Shown here piece after piece: positions 24,278-32,574 of a stretch of DNA of 64,000 bases. Made by a program: the position numbers and the translations under genes. The notes below the pieces were generated by a model. The model did not search any database, was not told where the DNA came from, and saw nothing but the letters and a program-made list of their open reading frames with translations. The DNA lies in contig CALNYX010000017.1 of the NCBI GenBank assembly GCA_942490925.1, forward strand, positions 992,001 through 1,056,000. Reading direction: 5' to 3'. This DNA comes from CALNYX01 sp942490925 (GTDB lineage Bacteria > Chlamydiota > Chlamydiia > Chlamydiales > JAAKFR01). Every line of letters begins with the position of its first letter. Positions within the stretch are counted from its first letter, which is position 1.

Positions 24278-25597
24278 ATGACATCTCTTCTGCCGATTGG
24301 CCACCAACTAAGAGCGATGGATTCTGTCCAATTAGAGCCACCTAGCGGAAAGATTGCGCTTGCTTTGAGTCTGATTGCAGAGGTTGGAGCAGAACTGAGC
24401 GCATTGCCCCAACAGTCTGTTCACACGATCTACTCCCTTCAACTTGGAGACTCACCTCTTGATCAGCTGATTGGTCAACTAAGGGGGCGTCTGCTTGACG
24501 AAAGACCCGCTTCTCCCAATCACTTGATTGCAAAGACCCTTCTAGGTTGTGATACGGCAGAACTTGTAGACATGCCGATGTTTTCCGTAAACGATAGTCG
24601 AGCAGAAGCTATGGCAAGGAGCGCCATCATCCTCGCAAAAGAGGGACGCTACAAAGAAGCTCTACAACTCTGTGCAAAAGATTTCACTGCACAAACTAAA
24701 CTCAGCTCTCACCTTCCGCCTCAGCAACGAGAAGCGCTTTATACTGAGCTATGTGGCCGTTGTAATTATGCCTATTCCTTTGCCCAACTTGCTTCTGAAC
24801 AGGTAACTGTTAATAAAGCTTCTGCTTTGGAAACACTCGCGCAATTAGAAGCACTCCCTGCCCCAACACTTGAACCATATCCCGAAGGGCTTAGTGAAGC
24901 GCAGGCTATTGTCAAAGAAGCCAACGCACAGCTTGGCACGCTGCAACCACAATCAGATCTAAAAGTTATATGCGCCAGAGCTATTGTTGCACATGCCGAG
25001 CGCCATAGAGAGCAAGTAGATGCAACTTTCACCCATTTTTTTTCCAAAGAAAAGGCTTTGAGAGCAATTGCCATTGCTTTTGCTCACCAAGGCGATCATC
25101 AAAAGAGCATAACCCTTTTTAATCAAGCTGAAGCAGCGCGTGCACGTGCTCTTGAAATGGGCACGCTTATTGAAGCCTATTATACAGATTCTATTGCTAT
25201 CTTCGAAAACTACGTGAAGTCAAGCAGAATCAAAAGGCAACAAGGCCTAATAGACTTTGCTCAGGCTGTTCCACAAGAGGTCGGTATTGAATATGTGCGC
25301 GAAATTGAAGATATGCAAATACGCACCCTAGCTTTGGCAACACTTGGCTTTTCCCTCAGTAAGCTACGAACTGGGCATCTTGATAATAACGCACTTATTA
25401 AACTCGCAACCATTTTTGCTGACCAAGGAAAGTTTGCTGATGCAAGAGCTATACTGCCCAAAACATTTGGAGCTCTCAAAAAAGAGGCCGCAGCTCTCCT
25501 TGTGAAGCTTGGAGAGTTTGAGACTGCAATGAAGATTGACCGCGAGCAGACCTATCTAACACGCGCTTTCCAGCTTTTGGATGCAGCTAAGGACTAG
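24278..25597 (+). CDS. TPR-like helical repeat protein
   Basis: 439 residues, no signal peptide or membrane segment. It consists almost wholly of helical hairpins with the A/L/Y spacing of tetratricopeptide repeats, clearest at residues ~110-135 (ARSAIILAKEGRYKEALQL), ~265-295 (AIAIAFAHQGDHQKSITLFNQA) and ~370-425 (KLATIFADQGKFADARAIL). Such proteins are scaffolds, and many are type III chaperones or effectors in chlamydiae. No specific partner is indicated; it is monocistronic and convergent with the next gene. Confidence 0.7.
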   Translation: MTSLLPIGHQLRAMDSVQLEPPSGKIALALSLIAEVGAELSALPQQSVHTIYSLQLGDSPLDQLIGQLRGRLLDERPASPNHLIAKTLLGCDTAELVDMPMFSVNDSRAEAMARSAIILAKEGRYKEALQLCAKDFTAQTKLSSHLPPQQREALYTELCGRCNYAYSFAQLASEQVTVNKASALETLAQLEALPAPTLEPYPEGLSEAQAIVKEANAQLGTLQPQSDLKVICARAIVAHAERHREQVDATFTHFFSKEKALRAIAIAFAHQGDHQKSITLFNQAEAARARALEMGTLIEAYYTDSIAIFENYVKSSRIKRQQGLIDFAQAVPQEVGIEYVREIEDMQIRTLALATLGFSLSKLRTGHLDNNALIKLATIFADQGKFADARAILPKTFGALKKEAAALLVKLGEFETAMKIDREQTYLTRAFQLLDAAKD

Positions 25598-25610
25598 CAT
25601 CTCTACAACA

Positions 25611-26891
25611 TCAGCGAGTATTGCACTTTAATCGTTGGTGATAGTGATCTAAGCAGAGGCCAGATTCATTAATTGCGCTATAGGCAATCCCCTCTTTTTC
25701 AATCTCCACAAGCCAGAAAAAATGCTCCTTCCCTTTGAGATGGGCAAAATGTTGCTTGAAAACTCCTTGGATTGGGGGATATTGCAAGCGCGCCCCCCAA
25801 CCACCATCGCCTAGATAAAGGGTTCCTTGGGGATGGGGTTTTCCGCCACGCAACAATTTTGTGCGCTTCAAGGTCTGGTCATGATGCTCAAAGGCGACTG
25901 TCATGCCATGTCTGTCAAACAGTGGAAGCCAATGTTTTTTTCCCTGGAGCGATGCATATGAAAATAGACGGACAGCTGGATTATCGACTTTCATAGCACT
26001 TAACATCCGAACAAAGGCGCGATAGGCCAATCCTTTCTCTGTAAAGCGAATGCTTGGGTAGAGTGGAACGTGGTAGAGGGCAAGTTTGATCGGACAAGAT
26101 TGGGAATTCATCAGCTCTGCTTGCAACCAGGCTAATTGCTCTCCATCATGTTTTTCGGTATGTCCACTATCCAACACAAAGAGGCGTACATCCTCTCCAA
26201 ACGGAAGGGAGAAATAGCTTTTTTGGGTATCTCCTTGGCAGAAGTAGTGAAAGAAAAAAGGGACTTGCCTTTTGGGCTGGCCATACCCTCCAATCACCTC
26301 ATGATTTCCAATGGCCATGACAAAAGGAATGAGATGCCCTTTTTTACTCACCATGGTGCGACGATAAACATCGAGCCATTGATCCCATTTCGCATAATCG
26401 GAAGGACCAAAAACAGCAGAGGCATAATCCCCTCCGAGCAAAACTGCATGGGGTTGGCAATCGGCCGCACGTTTAGCCAACTGCGCGGCGGCCTCTGTAT
26501 TCTCCCAATCGCCCCCTTCTACGAAGCGATAAGGGGGTTGTAAAGCCATCGTGTGAAAAGAGAACTCTTTCCCAAAACCAAGAGAGAAGTAGTAGGTTGT
26601 ATCTGGAGTCAGCTCTGTCAGTTCCATGTGGTAGATCAGACGTCTATCAGGGAGGCGAATTTTTTGCTCACCTCTTGCTTTGCACTGGTAGGCATAATCC
26701 TCTGTATGAGCGTGATGAGGTTTGGTGTCGTAGTAGAGTATCAGTTCATTGGGTGTTTGAATGCCGTGCGCGGTCACTGTCATGGTTCGGCAAGGATCGT
26801 GCTGCCAAGTGAGATAGACATGTCGTAATTGCATATCTTTGGGAGAAGCAAAAAGACTGCCAAGTGTGAGAAAAAAGAGTAGGAACTTCAT
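25611..26891 (-). CDS. exported metallophosphoesterase, purple acid phosphatase-like
   Basis: 426 residues with an N-terminal signal peptide (residues 1-16). A fibronectin-like N-terminal domain (ELTPDTTYYFSLG) precedes a calcineurin-like metallophosphoesterase domain: LLGGDYAS, AIGNHEV, LALYHVPLYPS and AFEHHDQTLKR. The first ligand motif reads GGDWEN rather than the usual D-x-G-D form, and the last is E-H-H-D instead of G-H-x-H, so metal binding may differ. Probably periplasmic. Last gene of the nrdR operon; ATGA overlap with the methyltransferase upstream. Confidence 0.8.
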   Translation of the reverse strand: MKFLLFFLTLGSLFASPKDMQLRHVYLTWQHDPCRTMTVTAHGIQTPNELILYYDTKPHHAHTEDYAYQCKARGEQKIRLPDRRLIYHMELTELTPDTTYYFSLGFGKEFSFHTMALQPPYRFVEGGDWENTEAAAQLAKRAADCQPHAVLLGGDYASAVFGPSDYAKWDQWLDVYRRTMVSKKGHLIPFVMAIGNHEVIGGYGQPKRQVPFFFHYFCQGDTQKSYFSLPFGEDVRLFVLDSGHTEKHDGEQLAWLQAELMNSQSCPIKLALYHVPLYPSIRFTEKGLAYRAFVRMLSAMKVDNPAVRLFSYASLQGKKHWLPLFDRHGMTVAFEHHDQTLKRTKLLRGGKPHPQGTLYLGDGGWGARLQYPPIQGVFKQHFAHLKGKEHFFWLVEIEKEGIAYSAINESGLCLDHYHQRLKCNTR

Positions 26892-27664
26892 CGTTGTCGA
26901 ACGGCCTCATAGAGGAGCAGGGTTGTGGCCATCGCCACATTGAGTGAATCGGCGCTGCCGAGCATGGGGATTTTGACCTGTAGATCAGCTCCTTCCATCC
27001 AGCGCTCACTTAGTCCATACTGCTCAGTTCCAACCAAAATGGCTAGAGGGCCACTGAGATCTGTCTCTGTATAGACAGCTTCTGCAGAGGGTGTTGCAGC
27101 GACCGTTTTGATCTTGTGCTCTTTGAGCCAATTGAAAATGGTTTCGCCATCTGCTTCAACAACGGGTTGGGTAAACAGTGTTCCAACACTTGAGCGGACA
27201 ACATTGGGATTGTGAATATCTGTGCACCGATCAGAGACGATCACACCATCAACTCCTGCACCATCGGCAGAACGCAAAATTGTTCCCAAGTTGCCAGGCT
27301 TTTCGATCGCTTCGGCAATGATGTAAAGCGGATTGGCACTCTGGAGCGATTCCAAGCTGTGATGTTGCTGCGGAGCAATGGCAATCAATCCATCTGGACG
27401 ATCGCGATAGGAGAGGGCCCGGAAGACAAATTCGTTGCAGATGTAGTGGGGCGCATCGATTTTATCGATGAGTTCTTGTTCGTTACTTCCCAAAAAGAGC
27501 TCTGGGCAAATGAATAGGGATGTAATGGGATGCTTTGCGCCAATTGCGCGTGATAATTCTCGATACCCTTCGATCAAAAAGCTGTTTTCTTTTTCACGCT
27601 CACGCCGTTTGTAGAGACGAATGAGCTCTTTGACCTTGGGATTCTGTCGGCTAGAAAGTTGCAT
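26888..27664 (-). CDS. TrmH/SpoU-family RNA 2'-O-methyltransferase
   Basis: 258 residues. Methylates ribose in tRNA or 23S rRNA. An N-terminal substrate-binding domain (QNPKVKELIRLYKRR; FLIEGYRELSRAI) is followed by the SPOUT knot with EKPGNLGTILRSADGAG, VVRSSVGTLF, LVGTEQYGLS and the closing SLNVAMATTLLLYE. I used ATG 27664, which has GGAG 9 bases upstream; ATG 27670 is too close to it. Ortholog of CT403; the target nucleotide is unknown. Confidence 0.9.
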   Translation of the reverse strand: MQLSSRQNPKVKELIRLYKRREREKENSFLIEGYRELSRAIGAKHPITSLFICPELFLGSNEQELIDKIDAPHYICNEFVFRALSYRDRPDGLIAIAPQQHHSLESLQSANPLYIIAEAIEKPGNLGTILRSADGAGVDGVIVSDRCTDIHNPNVVRSSVGTLFTQPVVEADGETIFNWLKEHKIKTVAATPSAEAVYTETDLSGPLAILVGTEQYGLSERWMEGADLQVKIPMLGSADSLNVAMATTLLLYEAVRQR

Positions 27665-28436
27665 AAGCATACGCTCCGCTTGGCACTGCATAGGAATTTT
27701 GCAAAACCATTTCACCCGCTTCTATTGGAGCTGTCACAACCTCTTGAAGGAGCTGTTTCAAAATGATGGGTGTGTAGCCAGGTGTGTGGCAGGAGAGTAA
27801 AAGATAGCAAGGTTTATCACTGAGTAGTTCTTGGCACTGTTGCAGCATTTTAGGAAGATCTTCTTCAATTTTGAAGACTTCACCCGACTTTCCTCGTCCA
27901 AAGGTGGGAGGGTCTAGGATGATGCCGTCGTACTTCTCTTCGCGACGACATGCTCTTGCCAAATATTTGCGGGCATCTTCAACAATCCAGCGCGCTTCGA
28001 GGTTGTTGAGCTTGGCATTCTCCCCAGCCCATTGCACCATTCCTTTGGCAGCATCGACATGTGTGACACGTGCTCCACTTTTTGCAGCTGCAAGCGTGCT
28101 GCCTCCTGAGTAGGCAAAGAGGTTAAGAACGTTTTTAGTGTTGCTATTTTGGAGCTTTTCCCAAAAAGGAGCTTGCTCAGGAAAGATGCCAAGATGTCCA
28201 AAGTCGGTACGTTTGAGCTTGAATTGGATCCCACAAACAGTGATCACCCATTCATGGGGAAGCTTCCCCTTGAGTCGCCATCCTCTTTCTCGAGAGAAGT
28301 GAGCATCGGCCTGATTCCACATCTCTGGCTGCTTGGGCTTCCAAAGAGCTTGTGGGCAAGGTCTCACCAGTTTAAACGGGCCAAACTGCTCGAGCTTTTC
28401 TAAATTTCCGCTATCGATTAACTGATATGATTCCAT
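27651..28436 (-). CDS. class I SAM-dependent methyltransferase (RlmI/RlmK-like)
   Basis: 261 residues. SAM-binding NLFAYSGGSTLAAA near residue 105, VDAAKGMVQWAGEN, the acidic motif VEDARKYL, and the catalytic IILDPPTFGRG; together these indicate the RlmI-type rRNA cytosine methyltransferase fold without the PUA domain. Matches CT404. It overlaps cinA upstream by 19 bases and the trmH-like gene downstream by 14. Confidence 0.87.
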   Translation of the reverse strand: MESYQLIDSGNLEKLEQFGPFKLVRPCPQALWKPKQPEMWNQADAHFSRERGWRLKGKLPHEWVITVCGIQFKLKRTDFGHLGIFPEQAPFWEKLQNSNTKNVLNLFAYSGGSTLAAAKSGARVTHVDAAKGMVQWAGENAKLNNLEARWIVEDARKYLARACRREEKYDGIILDPPTFGRGKSGEVFKIEEDLPKMLQQCQELLSDKPCYLLLSCHTPGYTPIILKQLLQEVVTAPIEAGEMVLQNSYAVPSGAYAYATF

Positions 28437-28888
28437 AGGCCAAAAAGGGCTTCTTCCGTTGCTTGTTGAATGATTTGATGTCTATCCCCTCCAAACTGAG
28501 CCTCCCAGCTGATCTGCTTTTCTGGAGCGACAAGAGAAAACCAGATGGTACCTATCGGTTTTTTTTCACTTCCACCGCTTGGGCCTGCAATGCCACTGAC
28601 TGAGAGTGCAAAAGTTGAGTCAAACGCTTTTTTTGCACCGAGTGCCATTACTTCGACACACTCTTTGCTGATCGCTCCTTTCTCCTGAATAAGCGCTTCA
28701 TCGACGCCCAAGAACTTTTGCTTGGCAAAGTTTGAATAGGCAATGATCGACCCAAGAAAATAGTGTGAGCAGTCTGCAAATTGGACGAGTGAAGCTGAAA
28801 GATTCCCGCCTGTGCATGACTCTGCAAAGCTAAGAGTCCATTTCTTCTCAAGAAAACGCTCGTGGATCTTCTGATCAACTGACAACAT
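28418..28888 (-). CDS. CinA C-terminal domain protein (nicotinamide-nucleotide amidase, PncC type)
   Basis: 156 residues from ATG 28888, with AAGGAAAA upstream. A stand-alone CinA_C domain: SFAESCTGGNLSASLV, IIAYSN-x-x-KQKFLGV, GAISKECVEVMALGA, and SVSGIAGPSGGSEKKPIGTI. E. coli PncC deamidates NMN to nicotinic acid mononucleotide. The N-terminal MoaB-like half of full-length CinA is absent. Confidence 0.9.
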   Translation of the reverse strand: MLSVDQKIHERFLEKKWTLSFAESCTGGNLSASLVQFADCSHYFLGSIIAYSNFAKQKFLGVDEALIQEKGAISKECVEVMALGAKKAFDSTFALSVSGIAGPSGGSEKKPIGTIWFSLVAPEKQISWEAQFGGDRHQIIQQATEEALFGLWNHIS

Positions 28889-29513
28889 GAAGGTTTTCCT
28901 TTTTGAGTTGGGGATGGGTCTGAGCCCATTCAAATGCAGATTTTCCAAGTCTAACAGGAACGTTCACTTTTTTGCCTTCAACAAGAAAGGGAGTAGGACG
29001 TGTATGTTCTCGAATCCATCTGCGCAAGGTGTGAAAGAGGGCTGTATTGGGAAATTGATCGTCGATCTTTTCAATGGCAAAGGTTTTTGGGTTTTGGTAG
29101 AGCGTTGGATAGGAAAATTGAACGCCCCATGCAATGCTCTGAGGGCCAAACACCATCGAACGGAAGGTTTGATCAACATGTGAAAAGCCGATGTTGTGCG
29201 GCTGTATTTGGATGATGGGAAGCACAGGCTTGATCATGATGCGATTTTCATCAACAGCAGTGCGCTTGAAGGCCTTCTCAGTTGTGCTTATAGCTGGAGA
29301 GAGTGTGCGATAAAGGGGCTCTTTCTCTTCCCAGACAGCTTGCAAGTAGTTTTTGTATCTTTCTAGAAAAAGAGCGTGGGAAATACTCCCTTCTGTTGTA
29401 GCCACGACATTTTGCACGTCATAGAGCATGCTCTTATCGAGAGCTGCAAAAAGAGCACTCATCTCTTCTAAATTGAGGAGAACTGGAAGTTTAATCGGCT
29501 TGGCGACTTGCAT
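28875..29513 (-). CDS. conserved hypothetical protein
   Basis: 212 residues from ATG 29513, which lies within the end of lspA. No signal peptide or membrane segment. Mixed alpha/beta, with conserved-looking IQIQPHNIGFSHVD, VFGPQSIAWGVQFSYPTLYQ and FHTLRRWIREHTRPTPF blocks. It sits in the middle of an operon of RNA- and nucleotide-modifying enzymes and the lipoprotein signal peptidase. Family not recognised. Confidence 0.7.
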   Translation of the reverse strand: MQVAKPIKLPVLLNLEEMSALFAALDKSMLYDVQNVVATTEGSISHALFLERYKNYLQAVWEEKEPLYRTLSPAISTTEKAFKRTAVDENRIMIKPVLPIIQIQPHNIGFSHVDQTFRSMVFGPQSIAWGVQFSYPTLYQNPKTFAIEKIDDQFPNTALFHTLRRWIREHTRPTPFLVEGKKVNVPVRLGKSAFEWAQTHPQLKKENLHVVS

Positions 29514-29997
29514 GTTTCTGCTGCTTTTTGACAAAAAGGGTGACACCGAAAAGTGCAATAATTCCAACAGTGATCATGATATCTGCAATGTTGAACAGTG
29601 GGAAAGAGTAGCCCCAAAATTTGAAGTAGAGAAAATCAACCACATAGCCATAGAGGAAAAAATCAACGACATTGCCAATTGCCCCAGAGCAAATTAAGAC
29701 AAGAGGAAGATCCATCAAACGGTTGTGCTCCATGAAAAAGAGATAAAAGAGCATGCCTAAGATAACACAGATACGGATGATCAAGAGTAGGATTTGGAAA
29801 TTTGAAAACAATCCCCAAGCAGCGCCTCGATTAGTCGTGAGGAGAAGAGAAAAATCGATTCCAAAAAAGTTTTGAAAAACGGTAATCCCAGAAGGTTGAA
29901 GCAGATAGTAGGCATACGCTTTTGTTAGAAAATCAGCAAAGAGTATTGCAAGTCCTAAAACAAGCAGCCAAATGACTCTAGAAAAACGTCCAAACAT
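29491..29997 (-). CDS. lspA: lipoprotein signal peptidase (signal peptidase II)
   Basis: 168 residues, four membrane helices. Aspartyl protease removing signal peptides from diacylglyceryl-prolipoproteins. Family motifs: TTNRGAAWGLF, the first catalytic Asp in GAIGNVVDFFLYGYVVDF, and the second in FNIADIMI. Ortholog of CT408, 24 bases after dksA. Confidence 0.94.
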   Translation of the reverse strand: MFGRFSRVIWLLVLGLAILFADFLTKAYAYYLLQPSGITVFQNFFGIDFSLLLTTNRGAAWGLFSNFQILLLIIRICVILGMLFYLFFMEHNRLMDLPLVLICSGAIGNVVDFFLYGYVVDFLYFKFWGYSFPLFNIADIMITVGIIALFGVTLFVKKQQKHASRQAD

Positions 29998-30021
29998 AGA
30001 TATCAGTATAAAGAGGCTTGA

Positions 30022-30393
30022 CTATTCTGTCATCAAGCCTTTTTCAAATCTTTCCTGCGCCTGAACTGTCATTGTTGCATAAGGAACAGCCTCAAGTCTG
30101 GGAAGTGGAATTTCATCTCCAGTCAAGTCACATACACCATAGGTCTGTTCGTCTATCTTCTCAAGAGCTCGATCAACCTGACGCAAAATTTCAAATTCAT
30201 TTGATGTGAATTCTAAGTTGAGACGACGGTCAAAATCATCTGTCCCCTGATCAGCTTGGTGTTGAGAGTAACCGGTTGCTTCGTCCGGTCTTTTTACTTC
30301 TTTGGTCGATCCCTCAAGGGCACGCGTAAGTTGCGCTTTCATCGCCTCTAGGCGTTTTTTGAAATCTTCAATCTGGGCTTTTTTTAACGGCAT
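30022..30393 (-). CDS. dksA: DksA/TraR-family protein with degenerate zinc finger
   Basis: 123 residues. Secondary-channel regulator of RNA polymerase. Coiled-coil arms at residues ~5-30 and ~60-85 flank a tip containing DQGTDDFDRR (acidic, like the DksA D-x-x-D-x-A tip). Of the four zinc cysteines only the first remains (TYGVCDLTGDEIPLPRL); the second CxxC is replaced by A-V-P-Y-A-T. This suggests zinc-independent folding. Ortholog of CT407, between nrdR and lspA. Confidence 0.88.
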   Translation of the reverse strand: MPLKKAQIEDFKKRLEAMKAQLTRALEGSTKEVKRPDEATGYSQHQADQGTDDFDRRLNLEFTSNEFEILRQVDRALEKIDEQTYGVCDLTGDEIPLPRLEAVPYATMTVQAQERFEKGLMTE

Positions 30394-30395
30394 TT

Positions 30396-30860
30396 TTATC
30401 CTCCAATACTTTCATCTGGGCTCACTGAGTGTATCGCCTCCATGAGCTCCCCAATATCCTTAAAACGGCGATAGACACATGCAAAGCGGATATAAGCGAT
30501 TGTGTCCATTGATTTCAAATATTTCATTACTAGCTCACCAATTTCTTTGGAGGAGATCTCCCTTAACTGTCTTTCCATCAATTCTGTAGCTACTTTTGCG
30601 GCAAGGGAAAGTACTTGTTCATGGCTAACGCTGGTGTGGCGGCAGGCAGCATCAAGTCCGCTAATAAGCTTCTGTTCATGAAAATCTTCATACCGCCCAT
30701 CTCTCTTATGTACTTGGATAATTGGCTCGAGGGTTTCAAAGGTTGTAAATCTTCTGCTGCAACGTAGACACTCACGCCTGCGACGGATCGCGTTGGCATC
30801 AAGGGCATTTCGAGAGTCTGTGACTTTCAATTCCTCACAACTACAAAATGGGCACTGCAT
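30396..30860 (-). CDS. nrdR: transcriptional repressor NrdR
   Basis: 154 residues. Zinc-ribbon/ATP-cone repressor of ribonucleotide reductase genes. CPFC near residue 3 and CLRC near residue 32 form the zinc finger, with the RRRRECLRCSRRFTTFE signature; the ATP-cone follows (VHKRDGRYEDFHEQKL). First gene of an eight-gene minus-strand operon (30860 down to 25611). Ortholog of CT406. Confidence 0.95.
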   Translation of the reverse strand: MQCPFCSCEELKVTDSRNALDANAIRRRRECLRCSRRFTTFETLEPIIQVHKRDGRYEDFHEQKLISGLDAACRHTSVSHEQVLSLAAKVATELMERQLREISSKEIGELVMKYLKSMDTIAYIRFACVYRRFKDIGELMEAIHSVSPDESIGG

Positions 30861-30936
30861 ATTTTTTTCCCCTTAATTTGGGCCGGAGAATAGCTTTCAT
30901 TCGAAAAGAAATCTACTTTTTTTTACAAGTAGAGAT

Positions 30937-31968
30937 ATGGGTCTATTTCTTATTGGATTGCTCGCTTTGATTATTGGCGCCAGGCTCCTTGTTTTTGGAG
31001 CATCGCAGCTCGCTGCGACCTTAAAACTGTCGACACTCACCATTGGCTTGACTGTCGTTGCTTTTGGGACAAGCGCTCCTGAAATCGCGACTTGCTCATG
31101 GGCTGCGTGGAATGGGGAAGGTGGACTTGTCATCGGAAATATTGTCGGAAGCAATATTTTCAACACATTATTTATTTTAGGTCTGCTTTCAACTATCTCT
31201 CCTATTGTGATCCAAAAACAGCTAATTCGTCTCGATGTACCCATCATGATTGGAGTCACCATTCTTTTTTGGATCCTTGTCCAAAATGGTATTTTAGGAC
31301 GCTGGGAAGGAATTGCTCTTTTTGTTGGGATTATCCTCTATACGATTTTTGCCATCCGCCTCTGCCCAGGGCCTAAAGAAAAAGCTGCAATCACACTTCC
31401 CATTCATATGCAGCTAGTCTGGATTATTGTTGGCCTTGTCCTTTTAGCTCTTGGTGCGCAGTGGCTTATTCTTGGTGCTACACGTATTGCGCAGTGGCTC
31501 AATATTCCCCAATTATTTGTAGGACTCACCTTCGTGGCTGTTGGCACCTCCCTTCCTGAAATTGCAGTCACATTGATTGCAATTGGAAAAAAAGAGCCAG
31601 AAATGGCCGTTGGCGGACTGATTGGAAGTAATATTTTCAATCTCCTGGCTGTTGGCGGTATCGCAGGCATCATCGCCCCTCAAGGACTTGCAGTCCCAGC
31701 AAATGCACTCTCTTTTGATATTCCTGTCATGCTAGCAACTGCCATTGCTACTTTTCCTATTATCCTCACCGGTCATTTGATTTCTCGATGGGAAGGGCTT
31801 GTTCTGCTCTTCTACTACGGCCTCTACCTCTTCTACCTCATCTTCCAAGTTCTCCACCCAGCTTATCTCCCCCTATTTTCTACGGCATTCACACTCTTTA
31901 TCTTGCCTTTGACGGCCCTGGTACTTATCATTGCTCTTGTCCGTCATTTCAAGAAAAGAAGAGAGTAG
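30937..31968 (+). CDS. calcium/sodium antiporter of the CaCA family (YrbG type)
   Basis: 343 residues, about ten membrane helices in two inverted halves. Each half carries the alpha-repeat ion-binding signature: VVAFGTSAPE with GNIVGSNIFNTLF, and VAVGTSLPE with GLIGSNIFNLLA. Exports Ca2+ or another divalent cation in exchange for Na+ or H+. No ribosome-binding site is obvious. ribE begins directly after its stop, so the two are probably cotranscribed. Confidence 0.92.
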   Translation: MGLFLIGLLALIIGARLLVFGASQLAATLKLSTLTIGLTVVAFGTSAPEIATCSWAAWNGEGGLVIGNIVGSNIFNTLFILGLLSTISPIVIQKQLIRLDVPIMIGVTILFWILVQNGILGRWEGIALFVGIILYTIFAIRLCPGPKEKAAITLPIHMQLVWIIVGLVLLALGAQWLILGATRIAQWLNIPQLFVGLTFVAVGTSLPEIAVTLIAIGKKEPEMAVGGLIGSNIFNLLAVGGIAGIIAPQGLAVPANALSFDIPVMLATAIATFPIILTGHLISRWEGLVLLFYYGLYLFYLIFQVLHPAYLPLFSTAFTLFILPLTALVLIIALVRHFKKRRE

Positions 31969-32574
31969 ATGTACACAGGAATTGTCCAAGACTTAGCTCC
32001 GGTTATTGCGCTCAAGCGCTCACATCTGTTGCAATACGCCCTATTGTTTCCAAAAAATCTTTTGCAAAATCTAGAGCCTGGAATGAGCGTCGCGGTCGAT
32101 GGGATCTGTCAAACAGTTGTACGCATTGAAAATGATTCCGTCTGGTTTGATGCAACTGAAGAGAGCTGCAGCTGCACCACCCTCAAATATCTAAAAAAAG
32201 GGGATCGAGTTCATCTAGAGCGCTCGTTGAAATTTGGTGATGAGATTGGTGGCCATATTCTCTCCGGACATGTGACGACAACTGTCGAGCTAATTGCAAA
32301 AAATGAGGCTCGCTATACCTTTGCCTGCTCTGATCAATATCTTTTTAACAAAGGATTTGTTGCGCTCAATGGAGTGAGTCTTACCGTGTGTGAATGCAAT
32401 GAAAAGAGTTTTACTGTTCATCTGATTCCTGAGACCCTCAAACGAACAACCTTTCCTCAGAAAGAAGTAGGCGATCTAGTCAATATTGAGTTTGACCCGC
32501 TAACCCAAGCTGCAGTTGATACAGTGTCACGTCTCTTTGAACGACGATTTGAAGTCGACTTGGAAACAGTCTGA
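31969..32574 (+). CDS. ribE: riboflavin synthase, alpha subunit
   Basis: 201 residues. Dismutates two molecules of dimethyl-ribityllumazine to riboflavin. Two lumazine-binding repeats: MYTGIVQ, VAVDGICQTVV and the G-x-x-GGHILSGHV signature in the first half; LNGVSLTV and HLIPETLKRTTF in the second. The C-terminal ~16 codons overlap the convergent large gene by 48 bases. Matches CT405 in the nrdR-lspA neighbourhood. Confidence 0.94.
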   Translation: MYTGIVQDLAPVIALKRSHLLQYALLFPKNLLQNLEPGMSVAVDGICQTVVRIENDSVWFDATEESCSCTTLKYLKKGDRVHLERSLKFGDEIGGHILSGHVTTTVELIAKNEARYTFACSDQYLFNKGFVALNGVSLTVCECNEKSFTVHLIPETLKRTTFPQKEVGDLVNIEFDPLTQAAVDTVSRLFERRFEVDLETV

